In this document: piece after piece, positions 44,133-53,693 of the stretch
How positions within the stretch are numbered: position 1 is the stretch's first letter
Layout: each line of letters begins with the position of its first letter
Assembly: GCF_022867805.1 (NCBI RefSeq)
Contig: NZ_JALIFO010000006.1
Span: forward strand, 682,001-746,000
Source: Cuneatibacter sp. NSJ-177
GTDB taxonomy: Bacteria; Bacillota; Clostridia; Lachnospirales; Lachnospiraceae
DNA: 64,000 bases
Direction of reading: 5' to 3'
Notes under the pieces: model-generated
Databases searched by the model: none
Told to the model about the DNA's origin: nothing
Seen by the model: the letters and a program-made list of their open reading frames with translations, nothing else
Translations under genes and position numbers: made by a program

Positions 44133-45419
44133 ATGCAGAAATTGAGCCAGGATACCATTTGTATCCAAGGAGGCTGGCAGCCGAAGAACGGCGAGGCCAG
44201 AATACTCCCGATCTATCAGAGCACAACGTTTAAATACAGCACCAGTGATTTCATGGGAAAACTGTTTGACCTGGAAGAAGAGGGATATTTCTATTCCAGA
44301 CTCCAAAATCCCACCTGTGACGCGGTGGCCGCGAAGATCTGCGCCCTGGAAGGCGGCGTCGGCGCAATGCTGACTTCTTCCGGACAGGCGGCGACATTTC
44401 TGGCTTTATTTAATATCTGCGGGGCGGGCGACCATGTGATTAGCTCTGCGACGATCTATGGCGGCAGTTCCAACCTGATGACAGTTACGATGAAGAAAAT
44501 GGGGATCGAGGTAACGCTGGTGGACCCGGATGCCAGCGAAGAGGAGTTGGAGAAGGAGTTCCGCCCCAACACCAAGGCAGTATTCGGGGAGACGATTGCC
44601 AACCCGTCTCTGGTAGTGCTGGACATCGAAAAATTTGCCCGCCTGGCCCATCGTCACGGTGTGCCGCTGATCGTGGATAATACCTTTGCGACGCCGATCA
44701 ACTGCCGGCCTTTTGAGTGGGGCGCGGATATTGTGACCCATTCGACCACCAAATATATGGACGGCCACGCGGCGGCTGTGGGCGGCTGTATTGTGGACAG
44801 CGGAAATTTTGACTGGGAAGCTCACAAGGAGAAGTTCCCCGGACTGACGACCCCGGACGATTCTTACCACGGGATTATTTACACGGAGCGGTTTGGTAAG
44901 CTTGCCTACATCACGAAGGCCACCGCTCAGATGATGCGGGATCTGGGAACCTGCCAGTCGCCTCAGAATGCGTTCCTGCTGAATCTGGGGCTGGAGACAC
45001 TGCATCTGCGGGTGCCCCGCCACTGTGAAAATGCGCAGAAAGTAGCAGAATATCTTCTGACCAGAGAAGAGGTGGCCTGGGTGAATTATCCGGGACTTCC
45101 GGACAACAAATATCACGCGTTGGCAGAAAAATATATGCCGAACGGAACCTGCGGCGTTATCTCTTTTGGTCTGAAAGGCGGGAAGGAAGTGGCGGTCCGC
45201 TTTATGGATCATCTGAAGCTGGGAGCCATTGTGACCCATGTGGCGGATGCCCGGACTTCAGTCCTGCACCCGGCCAGCCATACCCACCGGCAGTTAAACG
45301 AGCAGCAGCTGGTAGAAGCTGGGGTCCAGCCGGACCTGATCCGTTTTTCCGTGGGTATTGAAGGAGCCGATGATATCATCGCCGACATTGACCAGGCGCT
45401 GGCGGCCGGTAAGGAGTAA
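44133..45419 (+). CDS. O-acetylhomoserine sulfhydrylase-type PLP enzyme
   Basis: 428 residues, Cys/Met metabolism family. The PLP lysine lies in THSTTKYMDGHAAAVGG; YSRLQNPTCDAVAAKICALE and LIVDNTFATP are family stretches, and VTHVADARTSVLHPASHTHR is typical of the MetY branch. It probably makes homocysteine from O-acetylhomoserine and sulfide; a cystathionine gamma-synthase or lyase role is not excluded. AGGAGG precedes the ATG. The aminotransferase gene follows at three bases. Confidence 0.9.
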   Translation: MQKLSQDTICIQGGWQPKNGEARILPIYQSTTFKYSTSDFMGKLFDLEEEGYFYSRLQNPTCDAVAAKICALEGGVGAMLTSSGQAATFLALFNICGAGDHVISSATIYGGSSNLMTVTMKKMGIEVTLVDPDASEEELEKEFRPNTKAVFGETIANPSLVVLDIEKFARLAHRHGVPLIVDNTFATPINCRPFEWGADIVTHSTTKYMDGHAAAVGGCIVDSGNFDWEAHKEKFPGLTTPDDSYHGIIYTERFGKLAYITKATAQMMRDLGTCQSPQNAFLLNLGLETLHLRVPRHCENAQKVAEYLLTREEVAWVNYPGLPDNKYHALAEKYMPNGTCGVISFGLKGGKEVAVRFMDHLKLGAIVTHVADARTSVLHPASHTHRQLNEQQLVEAGVQPDLIRFSVGIEGADDIIADIDQALAAGKE

Positions 45420-45422
45420 GAA

Positions 45423-46640
45423 ATGCGTTATTTTGAAAAATCTCACAAATTGGACCATGTTTGTTATGACGTGCGGGGTCCGGTTGTAGATGAAGCGAAC
45501 CGGATGAGCGCCCACAATATCGACGTGCTGAAACTGAATATCGGAAACCCGGCGCCCTTTGGATTTCAGGCGCCGGAGGAGATTATCCAGGATATGCAGG
45601 CTGGTTTGAAAAATGCCGAAGGCTATTCGGACTCCAAAGGCGTTTTCAGCGCCCGGAAAGCGATTATGCAGTACTGCCAGCTGAAAAAGATCCCGAATGT
45701 GGGCATGGAAGATGTCTACATCGGAAACGGGGTCAGCGAAATGATCATGATGGCGATGCAGGGGCTTTTGGACGACGGGGATGAAATTTTGATCCCTGCG
45801 CCGGATTATCCGCTGTGGACCGCCGCGGCCAACCTGGCGGGCGGCAAACCCGTGCATTATCTTTGTGACGAGGAGGCGGACTGGTTTCCGGACCTTGCGG
45901 ATCTGGAAAGCAAGATTACGGACCGCACCAAGGGGATTGTGATTATCAATCCGAATAATCCGACCGGAGCCTTGTATCCCCAGGATTTGCTGGAGCGCAT
46001 CGTAGAGATTGCGCGGAGGCATCAACTGATTTTATTCTCCGATGAGATCTACGACCGGCTGGTCATGGATGGGGAAAAGCATATTTCGATTGCTTCTCTG
46101 GCTCCGGATCTGCTCTGCGTTACGTTCAACGGTTTGTCAAAGTCACACCGGATCGCAGGCTATCGGAGCGGATGGATGTGCCTGAGCGGGGAGAAATCCC
46201 ATGCAAAGGGCTATATCGAAGGGCTGAATATGCTTTCTTCGATGCGCCTGTGCGCCAATGTACCGGCACAGTTGGTGGTTCAAACCGCGCTGGGCGGTTA
46301 TCAGAGCGTCGATGAACTGCTGCTTCCCGGCGGCCGGATCTATGAGCAGAGAGAATATATCTACCAGGCGCTCAATGAGATTCCGGGCGTGACAGCGAAA
46401 AAGCCGAAAGCGGCATTTTATATTTTCCCGAAGCTGGACGTGGCGCGTTTTGGGATTCTGAATGACGAGCAGTTTGCCTTGGATTTCCTGAAAGAGAAAA
46501 AAGTTTTGATTGTTCAGGGCAGCGGATTTAACTGGCCGCAGCCGGATCATTTCCGGATTGTGTATCTGCCGCGGGTCGACGAATTGAAAATGGCGGCGGG
46601 ACGCCTGAGAGATTTCCTGGAAGGATACCATCAAAGGTGA
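45423..46640 (+). CDS. Class I aminotransferase, AlaA-like
   Basis: 405 residues, fold type I. The PLP lysine is in FNGLSKSHRIAGYRSGWM; INPNNPTGALYP and SDEIYDRLVMDG are the other cofactor-binding stretches, and NIGNPAPFGFQAPEEI marks the AlaA (glutamate-pyruvate) subgroup. Pairing with a metY-like gene may mean a role in sulfur amino acid metabolism. AAGGAG precedes the ATG. Confidence 0.9.
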   Translation: MRYFEKSHKLDHVCYDVRGPVVDEANRMSAHNIDVLKLNIGNPAPFGFQAPEEIIQDMQAGLKNAEGYSDSKGVFSARKAIMQYCQLKKIPNVGMEDVYIGNGVSEMIMMAMQGLLDDGDEILIPAPDYPLWTAAANLAGGKPVHYLCDEEADWFPDLADLESKITDRTKGIVIINPNNPTGALYPQDLLERIVEIARRHQLILFSDEIYDRLVMDGEKHISIASLAPDLLCVTFNGLSKSHRIAGYRSGWMCLSGEKSHAKGYIEGLNMLSSMRLCANVPAQLVVQTALGGYQSVDELLLPGGRIYEQREYIYQALNEIPGVTAKKPKAAFYIFPKLDVARFGILNDEQFALDFLKEKKVLIVQGSGFNWPQPDHFRIVYLPRVDELKMAAGRLRDFLEGYHQR

Positions 46641-46701
46641 AAAATCCGCATGGATTTTAGAGGTAATTAATTATAATTAAACAAGATATGAGGGGAAGGA
46701 A

Positions 46702-48090
46702 ATGAAGAAAATGAAAAAGTATTTGGCTGTCCTGATGGCCTGCCTGCTGACAGTGGCAGGACTGGCGGGCTGTGGGGAAAAGGTTACGGCAACAGAGCTG
46801 GTCGACGCCATGAAAGCTCAGTGGGAGGACGCTTCTTCCATTGAAGCTGAGATGAATATCGACGGCACCATCAAAATTTCCTCCAATGGAATTTCTATGG
46901 AAATGATGCTGGAACTGGCGGGAAAACTTCAGACCGTCAAAGACAAGGGAAGCATCATCGACATGGGGATAACAGTGTCGGCTGCTGGACAGAAGCAGGC
47001 CATGGATATGCAGATGATCTCTGTTAAAGACGGCGATAAGGAGAAGGTTTACACTTATCAAAACGATATCTGGAGCTACAGCGAGGCGGATAAGGGCGAC
47101 CAGGATTCCAGCAGCCAGTTGTCGAAGCTGATGAATGATAAGATGGAATGGACGCTGGAAAAAGATACGGAAAAGGTGGACGGTGAGGAAGCTTATGTTT
47201 TGACATCCACTGTAAATGGAAAGGATCTGATGGACGCATTCTCTGAGATGGCGGAAGTAAGCGAGAGCGACATCGAGGATATGGCGAAGGATGTGGACCT
47301 CTCCAAACTGAACCTGGACATTGTCTGGTTTATCAGCAAAGAGGATAAAACTCCGTTGAAAGCGGAAGTGGATTTTGGCGATTCCCTGAATCAGCTTTTT
47401 GAGGGCACGGAGCTGGCCGGAAGCAAGATCGAGCTCTCCTTTGAGATTACTGATTTTGGCTTTGACACGGTAAAGAGCATTAAGGTTCCGGATGAGGCCC
47501 TTGCGGCGGAGACACCCACGGAACCCGCGACGCAGCCGACCGAGACGGAGACGAGTCAGGTACAGTCCTCCGATGTTGGGACTTCCACTCAGCCCAGCAC
47601 GGAAGACTATGAAGCGGCGGCCAAGGCGGTTAACGAGACCGGAAAGTTCTCTCTCTATGACAGTTATTCGGAATCCGGAATGACCGGAACATTGCCGGCT
47701 GGGTACCGCTGTGATTATGCTTCGGATACCATGGTCACTTTATCGGATGAATCCTATGAAGTGAATGTGACCTATACGCTCAATGGAAAATCGCTTTACG
47801 ATGAGGAGGATCTGGCGTCGCAGGTCACCAGTTGGGTGGATTATATGAAGGAGGATACGGAGAACTATCAGAATGTAACGGCGACGGAGGTGCAAAAAGA
47901 GACCATCGGCGGCAAGGAAGTATCCTATATCCTGGTGACTTACCAGGCATTCGGCGATCGTCAGTACCAGGAGTATCACGCATGGGTAGACGGCGGCGCT
48001 GCATTTGGTATGGCAGAAATTGTTTCGTCCGGACCGGAAGCGACGGCGCAGGAGCTGATTACGCCGTTTGTGGAAGGACTTACTTTTTAA
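46702..48090 (+). CDS. Lipoprotein with LppX/LolA-like N-terminal domain
   Basis: 462 residues. A signal peptide ends in a lipobox (LTVAGLAGC, Cys24). The first domain (about 30-260: ATELVDAMKAQWEDASSIEA) resembles DUF6612/LolA-like lipid-binding folds; a Thr/Pro/Glu-rich linker (about 265-300) joins a second domain. Role unknown; envelope lipid or peptide binding is a guess. AGGGGAAGG precedes the ATG. Confidence 0.8.
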   Translation: MKKMKKYLAVLMACLLTVAGLAGCGEKVTATELVDAMKAQWEDASSIEAEMNIDGTIKISSNGISMEMMLELAGKLQTVKDKGSIIDMGITVSAAGQKQAMDMQMISVKDGDKEKVYTYQNDIWSYSEADKGDQDSSSQLSKLMNDKMEWTLEKDTEKVDGEEAYVLTSTVNGKDLMDAFSEMAEVSESDIEDMAKDVDLSKLNLDIVWFISKEDKTPLKAEVDFGDSLNQLFEGTELAGSKIELSFEITDFGFDTVKSIKVPDEALAAETPTEPATQPTETETSQVQSSDVGTSTQPSTEDYEAAAKAVNETGKFSLYDSYSESGMTGTLPAGYRCDYASDTMVTLSDESYEVNVTYTLNGKSLYDEEDLASQVTSWVDYMKEDTENYQNVTATEVQKETIGGKEVSYILVTYQAFGDRQYQEYHAWVDGGAAFGMAEIVSSGPEATAQELITPFVEGLTF

Positions 48091-48134
48091 GATTGAGAGC
48101 GGGATTCCGAGGAAGCCCGCTCTCAATCTTTTTA
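48091..48134 (+). terminator. Terminator of the lipoprotein gene
   Basis: GATTGAGAGCGGG (48091-48103) pairs perfectly with CCCGCTCTCAATC (48116-48128), followed by TTTTTAT. It also lies at the 3' end of dinB on the other strand. Confidence 0.92.
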
Positions 48135-49382
48135 TCTTTCTTTTTTCAGATTCCGCTTGGCTGCATTCAATCCTCCGGTCATATGGCGGGTGCCGTCCAG
48201 AAAACAGGCGCGTTTTACGGCGTCTTCGCCAAAACGGCTTCGGATTCCGTCCACGGCATCGTCCAGCTTTGCCAGTTTCTCCCGCTTTTCCGGACTGTCG
48301 AACAGACTGTACTGGTGGATCTCCTCTTCGCATAGCCGGGAGGTCTGGACGCTGAGGAGCCGAATCGCCTGACGGCCCCATAGCTGGTCAAACAGACTGC
48401 AAACTTCTTCGTAGATCTCGGCGGTCACATCCGTGGGAGAGTCCAGAGTGACTTGATGGGAGCTGGTGACAAAATCGGAAGATAGGATCGAAACGGAGAT
48501 CCGCGAGGCTTTCTTGGAGTCGGCGCGGAGCCGGGCCGCTACGGTTTCTGTCAGGGAGAGCAGGACTTGTTTTGCTTCTTCCGCGTTCGTCACATCGTGA
48601 GAAAGCGTGGTGGAATTCCCATAGCATTTCGTCTCCTCCGGCTCCGCCAAGACAGGGGAATCATCCAGGCCATTGGCGTAACGCCAGATGGTCTCTCCGT
48701 GCTTTTTCAGATGGGAGTGCAGCACGGAAGGATCTGTATTGGCAAGGTCACCGATGGTGTGGATGCCGAGGCTCCGCAGCTTTTTTTCCGCCGACTCCCC
48801 CACCAGATAAAGTTTTCCCACGGGAAGCGGCCACATTTTTGTTTGGATTTCCTCCGGGAACAGCGTGTGAACCCGGTTGGGCTTCTCAAAATCCGACGCC
48901 ATTTTTGCTAAAAGCTTATTGGAGGATACGCCGATATTTACGGTGAATCCCAGTTCCCCTTGGATCGTATCTTTTAAACGGACGGCAAACTCAGTCAATG
49001 GACCGTAGAGCCGCTTTGTGCCGGTCATATCGCAGAATGCTTCGTCGATGGAGACCTGTTCAACGGCGGGGGCAAAGCGGAGAAGGACGTCGATAAAAGC
49101 TTTGGAACATTTTACATAGAGGGGAAAATCCGGCGGAACCACGACCAGTTCCGGGCATTTTTGGCGCGCGAAAAGGAGCGGCTCCCCGGTCCGGACTCCA
49201 TATTTTCTGGCGGGAATGGATTTGGCCAGTACAATTCCGTGGCGCTTATGCTCATCTCCCCCGATCGCGGAGGGAATTTCCCGTAAATCCACCAGGGATC
49301 CCTGTTCCCGGATCTGATAGACTGCCTTCCAGCTTAAAAATGCAGAATTTACATCGACATGAAAGATTGTGCGCTGCGGCAT
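48132..49382 (-). CDS. dinB: DNA polymerase IV (Y family)
   Basis: 416 residues. Catalytic motifs: FHVDVNSAFLSWKAVYQ (first metal ligand), VSIDEAFCDMTGTKRLYGP (SIDE motif), then the helix-hairpin-helix thumb (LRSLGIHTIGDLANTDPSVL) and little-finger domain. It performs translesion synthesis. ATG 49382 follows AAAGGAG; a longer frame from 49433 is less likely. No clear LexA box was recognised upstream. No canonical beta-clamp motif was seen at the C terminus. Confidence 0.94.
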   Translation of the reverse strand: MPQRTIFHVDVNSAFLSWKAVYQIREQGSLVDLREIPSAIGGDEHKRHGIVLAKSIPARKYGVRTGEPLLFARQKCPELVVVPPDFPLYVKCSKAFIDVLLRFAPAVEQVSIDEAFCDMTGTKRLYGPLTEFAVRLKDTIQGELGFTVNIGVSSNKLLAKMASDFEKPNRVHTLFPEEIQTKMWPLPVGKLYLVGESAEKKLRSLGIHTIGDLANTDPSVLHSHLKKHGETIWRYANGLDDSPVLAEPEETKCYGNSTTLSHDVTNAEEAKQVLLSLTETVAARLRADSKKASRISVSILSSDFVTSSHQVTLDSPTDVTAEIYEEVCSLFDQLWGRQAIRLLSVQTSRLCEEEIHQYSLFDSPEKREKLAKLDDAVDGIRSRFGEDAVKRACFLDGTRHMTGGLNAAKRNLKKER

Positions 49383-49500
49383 GCTTGCTCCTTTCCCTCC
49401 GGCTCGCTTTTGGGGATAAAGGTCTTTTGCCATCGTGCGGCCGGAACCAGTTATCTTTAGTATATCAGTACATTTGTTCGGTGTAAAGGGGGAGTTCTTC

Positions 49501-49529
49501 TTTACAAATGCAGTAGGATATGTTATACT
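49501..49529 (+). promoter_or_regulatory. Promoter of comM-dprA
   Basis: TTTACA (49501-49506), 17 bases, TATACT (49524-49529), 90 bases before the comM start. Confidence 0.65.
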
Positions 49530-49618
49530 TCAACAAGATCTGATATTTTATCCTTTTGCGCAGGTCTGCGTATGATGATTTCTTTTATTTTCCCACTGGC
49601 TCTCCGAGGAGGAGAAGC

Positions 49619-51148
49619 GTGTATACCAAAGTAAATAGTATGATGGTCCAGGGAATCGACGGGCTTTTTATTTCGGTGGAAACCGATGTGTCCGCAGGCC
49701 TGCCGGAGTTTTCTATGGTTGGCTATCTGTCGTCTGAAGTCCGGGAAGCGAGAGAGCGGGTTCGAATTTCTTTGAAAAATTCTGGGTTTGCTCTGCCGCC
49801 CAGACGGATTACCGTGAATCTGTCGCCGGCGGATCTGAGAAAAGAAGGGACTTCTTTTGATCTGGCTGTGGCCCTGGGAATTTTGGCTTCCTACGGACAT
49901 TTGCCGGAACAGTGCCTGCGCCGTCTGGCCGTGATCGGAGAACTGGGGCTTGACGGAGGCGTCCGGCCGGTGCCGGGCGTACTTTCTATGGTAGGGGCCG
50001 CCAAAGAGGCTGGGGTGTCCGGTTGTATTGTGCCGAAGGAAAATGAAGCGGAAGGCGCTCTGGTGGAAGAAATGGCAGTTGCCGGGGTGGAGAACCTGCC
50101 GGAGGCGGTTCGGCTGCTTCAGACGCCCGGAGCCTGGCAGGAGCGAATCCGGGAACCGGTGTGGACGCCGGAGGACCGGCCGAATTATGGCGAGGATTTT
50201 TCGGAGGTGAACGGGCAGATTGCGTTGAAACGGGCGGCTGAGGTAGCTGCCGCCGGCATGCACAATCTCCTCATGATTGGTCCGCCTGGTTCCGGAAAAA
50301 CCATGGTAGCCCGCCGGATCCCGACGATTCTCCCGGAATTGACGAGAAAGGAGAGTCTGGAGGTTTCAAAAATTTACAGCGTCTGCGGCCTTCTGCCGCC
50401 CGACCGGCCGCTGAAGACGGAACGGCCGTTTCGGGCACCTCACCACACCGCGTCCTACCAGTCTTTGGTCGGCGGCGGCCGGGTTCCGAAACCTGGAGAA
50501 CTCTCACTGGCCAACCGCGGCGTGCTGTTTCTGGATGAACTGCCGGAATTTCCCAAAGTGTCTCTGGAAGTTCTCCGCCAGCCTTTGGAGGACCGGGCCG
50601 TTAGAATTTCCAGGGTGCAGGGCTCCTACCTGTTTCCGGCGGACTGTATGGTGGTAGCTGCCATGAATCCCTGCCGGTGCGGCTACTATCCGGATCGGAG
50701 CCGGTGCCAGTGCGGCGAGGCGGAGGTGAAACGTTATCTCCGTCGGATCAGCCGGCCGCTTTTGGATCGGATGGACCTCTGTGTGGAAGCGCCTGCCATT
50801 GGCTTTGAAGCGGTGCGCGCGGAGGGGGAAAATGAGACTTCGGCGCAAATCCGGAGCAGGGTTAGGGAGGCGTGGGAACGCCAGAGGCATCGGTTAAGGG
50901 ATGCTGGAATTGATTGCAATGCACAGATGACGGGACGGCATGTGAAGACATATTGCCGTTTGGACGAGCAGGAGGAGTCCATGATGGCGCATATTTTTGA
51001 AAAGCTTGGTTTAAGCGCCAGGGCCTATTATCGGATTTTGAAAGTGGCGAGGACCATCGCAGATTTGGACGGTGAAGATAAAATTATGGAGCGTCATCTG
51101 GGAGAAGCCCTTGGATACCGGGGGCTGGAGCAGCGGTTTTGGGGGTGA
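49619..51148 (+). CDS. comM: YifB/ComM-type Mg-chelatase-like ATPase
   Basis: 509 residues. The N-terminal Lon-protease-like fold (LPEFSMVGYLSSEVREARER), Walker A (MIGPPGSGKTMVARRIPTIL), Walker B (GVLFLDELPEF) and a zinc-finger-like insert (NPCRCGYYPDRSRCQCGE) are present. In naturally competent bacteria ComM is a branch-migration helicase. It starts with GTG (GAGGAGGAG just upstream) in the typical VYTKVNSMMVQGIDG form. dprA follows after three bases. Confidence 0.93.
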   Translation: MYTKVNSMMVQGIDGLFISVETDVSAGLPEFSMVGYLSSEVREARERVRISLKNSGFALPPRRITVNLSPADLRKEGTSFDLAVALGILASYGHLPEQCLRRLAVIGELGLDGGVRPVPGVLSMVGAAKEAGVSGCIVPKENEAEGALVEEMAVAGVENLPEAVRLLQTPGAWQERIREPVWTPEDRPNYGEDFSEVNGQIALKRAAEVAAAGMHNLLMIGPPGSGKTMVARRIPTILPELTRKESLEVSKIYSVCGLLPPDRPLKTERPFRAPHHTASYQSLVGGGRVPKPGELSLANRGVLFLDELPEFPKVSLEVLRQPLEDRAVRISRVQGSYLFPADCMVVAAMNPCRCGYYPDRSRCQCGEAEVKRYLRRISRPLLDRMDLCVEAPAIGFEAVRAEGENETSAQIRSRVREAWERQRHRLRDAGIDCNAQMTGRHVKTYCRLDEQEESMMAHIFEKLGLSARAYYRILKVARTIADLDGEDKIMERHLGEALGYRGLEQRFWG

Positions 51149-51151
51149 AAT

Positions 51152-52213
51152 ATGACAAGAAAAGAAATCTGGTATTGGATGAGCGGACTGTCTTCCTGGG
51201 GAGGCCGCACCATACAAAAGCTGCTGAAAGAGTTCGGAAGTCCGGAGGAGATTTTTGCATCGAAAAAACTTCCGGTGACTCCGGCGCAGCAGGAAGAAGC
51301 CGATGAAGCAAAGCGGAAGGCAGTGACATTCCCGGAGGAGCTTCGGGTCTGGGAACAGCAGGGCGTCCGTTTCCTGACTCAGGATGAGGAGGAATTCCCC
51401 AAGCGGCTGGCAGGCCTTCCGGACAGCCCGTTCTTTTTGTTTGTGAAAGGGAGTCTTCCTCCGCCCGGACCGGCGGTGGCGGTGGTCGGGGCGCGGAAAT
51501 GTACGCCTTATGGGATAGAACAGGCGGAATTTTTCGGACGTTTTTTGGCGGAGCAGGGAATCTGTGTCATCAGCGGAATGGCGCTGGGGGTGGACGGAAG
51601 CGCCCAGTGGGGAGCACTTCGGGCAGGAGGCTATACCTGCGCGGTTCTGGGGACCGGAATCGATGTCTGCTATCCGGCCAGCCACCGGCAGCTCTACGAA
51701 GAATTAGAAAAATCCGGAGGGATTCTCTCGGAATACGGAGCAGGAGCGCCGCCACTTCCTTACCATTTCCCGCTCCGGAACCGGATTATCAGCGGGCTGT
51801 CGGATTTGGTGCTGGTGGTGGAGGCAAGGAAGAAGAGCGGTTCCTTGATCACAGCGGACTGGGCATTGGAGCAGGGAAAGGACGTGCTGGCGCTGCCCGG
51901 CCGGATGGGATCGCCGCTGAATGAAGGCTGCAACCGTCTGATCCGCCAGGGCGCGGGAATTGTTGCGGAGCCGGAGGATGTGCTGCGGGCGCTGGGAAGA
52001 GAGAAACAAGATCGAAAGGAAGCGGAAGAGGCAGAGCTGCCGCCGGATGAAAAAGAGATTTGGGACTGCCTCGGCACGGATCCAAAACATTTGGAGCAAA
52101 TCTGCCGGGAGACCGGCTGGGAAGTGGGTGCGGTTTTGCTGATTTTGCTGCGGCTGGAAATGAAAGAAAAGGTGCGCCAGGTCGGTGGGAACCAATACCT
52201 GCGCATCTTATAG
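51152..52213 (+). CDS. dprA: DNA-processing protein DprA
   Basis: 353 residues: N-terminal SAM-like domain, Rossmann-like core (VGARKCTPYGIEQAE; ISGMALGVDGSAQWGAL; VLGTGIDVCYPASH) and a C-terminal winged helix (ICRETGWEVGAVLLILLRLE). It loads RecA onto incoming single strands. With comM upstream and topA downstream at 55.2 kb, the comM-dprA-topA order common in Firmicutes is interrupted here by the GGDEF and purH-type genes. It is convergent with the GGDEF gene, overlapping by six bases. Confidence 0.94.
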   Translation: MTRKEIWYWMSGLSSWGGRTIQKLLKEFGSPEEIFASKKLPVTPAQQEEADEAKRKAVTFPEELRVWEQQGVRFLTQDEEEFPKRLAGLPDSPFFLFVKGSLPPPGPAVAVVGARKCTPYGIEQAEFFGRFLAEQGICVISGMALGVDGSAQWGALRAGGYTCAVLGTGIDVCYPASHRQLYEELEKSGGILSEYGAGAPPLPYHFPLRNRIISGLSDLVLVVEARKKSGSLITADWALEQGKDVLALPGRMGSPLNEGCNRLIRQGAGIVAEPEDVLRALGREKQDRKEAEEAELPPDEKEIWDCLGTDPKHLEQICRETGWEVGAVLLILLRLEMKEKVRQVGGNQYLRIL

Positions 52214-53161
52214 AGGCGGTTTCAGGGGAGGGGCGATGACAAAGGTATTCTTTTTCTGCTTCGCCATGTAGAGAGCGCGGTCTGCAAGTTCAAACAGCTG
52301 GGAATAATGGTCTGCCTGATCGGGATAGATCGCGCAGCCGATACTTTTGGCGATCTGGGAGGAGGCGGAACTCTCTAAAAAAGCAGTGATTTTGCCGGAG
52401 AGAAAATGGATGTCCGGGATATCCCGCACCAGGACAAAAAACTCGTCTCCTCCCCAACGGCCGATCACGTCGCTTTTCCGGAAACATCTTTTCAGGTCGG
52501 CGGCGGTTGCCTCCAATACCCGGTCTCCGACCTGATGGCCGCAGATATCGTTCACATCTTTAAAATCATCCAGATCAATGATCAACAAGGCGTGCTTATC
52601 CTGAGGATGGCTGCTGCATAGGATGGACTGGATCCGGCTCTCCGCATATTTCCTGTTCCAAAGGCCGGTCAAAGGGTCTTTTTTGGCATCGGCCTCATAT
52701 AAAACAGCCTGCATCTTGATGTCGTGAATATTGGAAATGGTTCCGATCATATGGTCGGGAACGCTGCCTTCCGGAACCGGGATCAAATCAACTTTACACC
52801 ATACACAATCGGTATTCCCGGCCTTCATTCTGGCGTAATAGGAGACCGACTTTCCGGTCCAGACGGTCTGAATGGCGCAGACTGTGGACTCCTGGTCGTC
52901 CGGATGGGAAAAATATTTTGCAATTTCCTGCCGGTATGCTGCGGGAGGAAAGTCACGAAAGCGGTTGATTTCGGAAAGGATTTCCTTATCTGGTTTTCCA
53001 AAGACAGCCTGGGCGTTTTCCAGGAAAATATAAAGCTGGCGATTCAGATCCACTTTAAAAACACAGATACCGGCGGATTTCAGAGCAACCTGAAAGATCT
53101 CTTGATATTCCAGCAGCGTCTGCATCGTTTGTTCTGAGGGGGGTTCGTTAACTTTTTCCAT
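52208..53161 (-). CDS. PAS-GGDEF diguanylate cyclase
   Basis: 317 residues: a PAS-like domain (about 20-150: ICVFKVDLNRQLYIFLEN) and a GGDEF domain with DPLTGLWNRKYAESRI, IDLDDFKDVND and an intact GGDEF loop. An RKSD inhibitory site stands five residues before GGDEF, so c-di-GMP feedback is expected, unlike the regulator in the chemotaxis operon. No membrane segment: cytoplasmic. Signal unknown. Confidence 0.92.
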   Translation of the reverse strand: MEKVNEPPSEQTMQTLLEYQEIFQVALKSAGICVFKVDLNRQLYIFLENAQAVFGKPDKEILSEINRFRDFPPAAYRQEIAKYFSHPDDQESTVCAIQTVWTGKSVSYYARMKAGNTDCVWCKVDLIPVPEGSVPDHMIGTISNIHDIKMQAVLYEADAKKDPLTGLWNRKYAESRIQSILCSSHPQDKHALLIIDLDDFKDVNDICGHQVGDRVLEATAADLKRCFRKSDVIGRWGGDEFFVLVRDIPDIHFLSGKITAFLESSASSQIAKSIGCAIYPDQADHYSQLFELADRALYMAKQKKNTFVIAPPLKPPL

Positions 53162-53428
53162 GGTAATACTCCTGAATCATCTGATTTATGGCAATAGAAA
53201 ATATCCTGCTGCACAAAACTCCCTGTTCTGCTCCGCCTTGCCTTTTTATGGCATTCGTTGCGCTACCAAAACAGCGGGAAATCCGAATTTGGCTGCGCTC
53301 TGTCTTAACAAAACTATCTGCGACACTTTGCTCCGCAAGTAGTTTTCATTATACCACAGATGGAAGAAAATGGTATCCTCGTTGACGGGAACTTATCGAC
53401 AAGAAAAGTGGGAAATTCGACAGGGCAC
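53162..53428. other. Intergenic stretch upstream of the purine leader
   Basis: About 270 bases without a gene. It contains a TTCGACA (53416-53422, a Spo0A-box-like heptamer on the minus strand) but no convincing structure. Confidence 0.4.
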
Positions 53429-53457
53429 TTGACAACAAGAGATAAATGTGATATTTT
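53429..53457 (+). promoter_or_regulatory. Promoter of the riboswitch-controlled purH-type gene
   Basis: TTGACA (53429-53434), 17 bases, TATTTT (53452-53457), ending ten bases before the aptamer. Confidence 0.7.
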
Positions 53458-53466
53458 GAATCCAGG

Positions 53467-53533
53467 CTGTACGACTGACGGAAGTGGAAGTGACCACATG
53501 GAGTGCAGCAGAAAAGAGCCGACCGTCTGGGCA
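53467..53533 (+). ncRNA. ZTP (pfl) riboswitch aptamer
   Basis: P1 is CTGTAC (53467-53472) / GTGCAG (53503-53508); the 5' domain has GACTGACGG and a GTGG/CCAC helix with ACATGGAG; the 3' domain ends in CCGTCTGGGCA (53523-53533), one base off the pfl consensus CCGCCTGGGCA. The gene controlled is AICAR formyltransferase, exactly the enzyme whose substrate triphosphate (ZTP) is the ligand. Confidence 0.88.
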
Positions 53534-53570
53534 AGGAGTCCGGGATGGTGGGCTCTTTTCTGCTCTTTAC
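53507..53570 (+). terminator. Riboswitch expression platform
   Basis: AGCAGAAAAGAGCC (53507-53520) pairs perfectly with GGCTCTTTTCTGCT (53551-53564), followed by CTTTACT. The stem encloses the CCGTCTGGGCA arm and overlaps the end of P1, so ligand binding and this hairpin should exclude each other. Confidence 0.7.
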
Positions 53571-53571
53571 T

Positions 53572-53631
53572 GTGAAAGTCCCGGCAAGCGGCGATTGCGG
53601 GAGGGCATGGCACGAAGCAATCGACTTTCAC
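53572..53631 (+). repeat. Second hairpin in the purH-type leader
   Basis: GTGAAAGTC (53572-53580) and GATTGC (53593-53598) pair with GCAATC and GACTTTCAC (53617-53631). It lies between the riboswitch terminator and the gene; function unknown. Confidence 0.65.
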
Positions 53632-53643
53632 GGTAATAATAAA

Positions 53644-53693
53644 CGCTCCGCTAAGGCTGCACACGCAGATGGAAAGGAAGATGTCGCTGACGC
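53644..53693 (+). repeat. Dispersed intergenic repeat, copy A
   Basis: Two blocks shared with 58113-58181: CGCTCCGCTAAGG (53644-53656) and AAAGGAAGATGTCGCTGACG (from 53673), 16 bases apart here. Confidence 0.75.

Noticed and set aside
53416-53422. Spo0A box upstream of the purH-type gene
   Set aside because: Only the heptamer matches, in reverse orientation and without flanking agreement. Several chance copies are expected in 64 kb.
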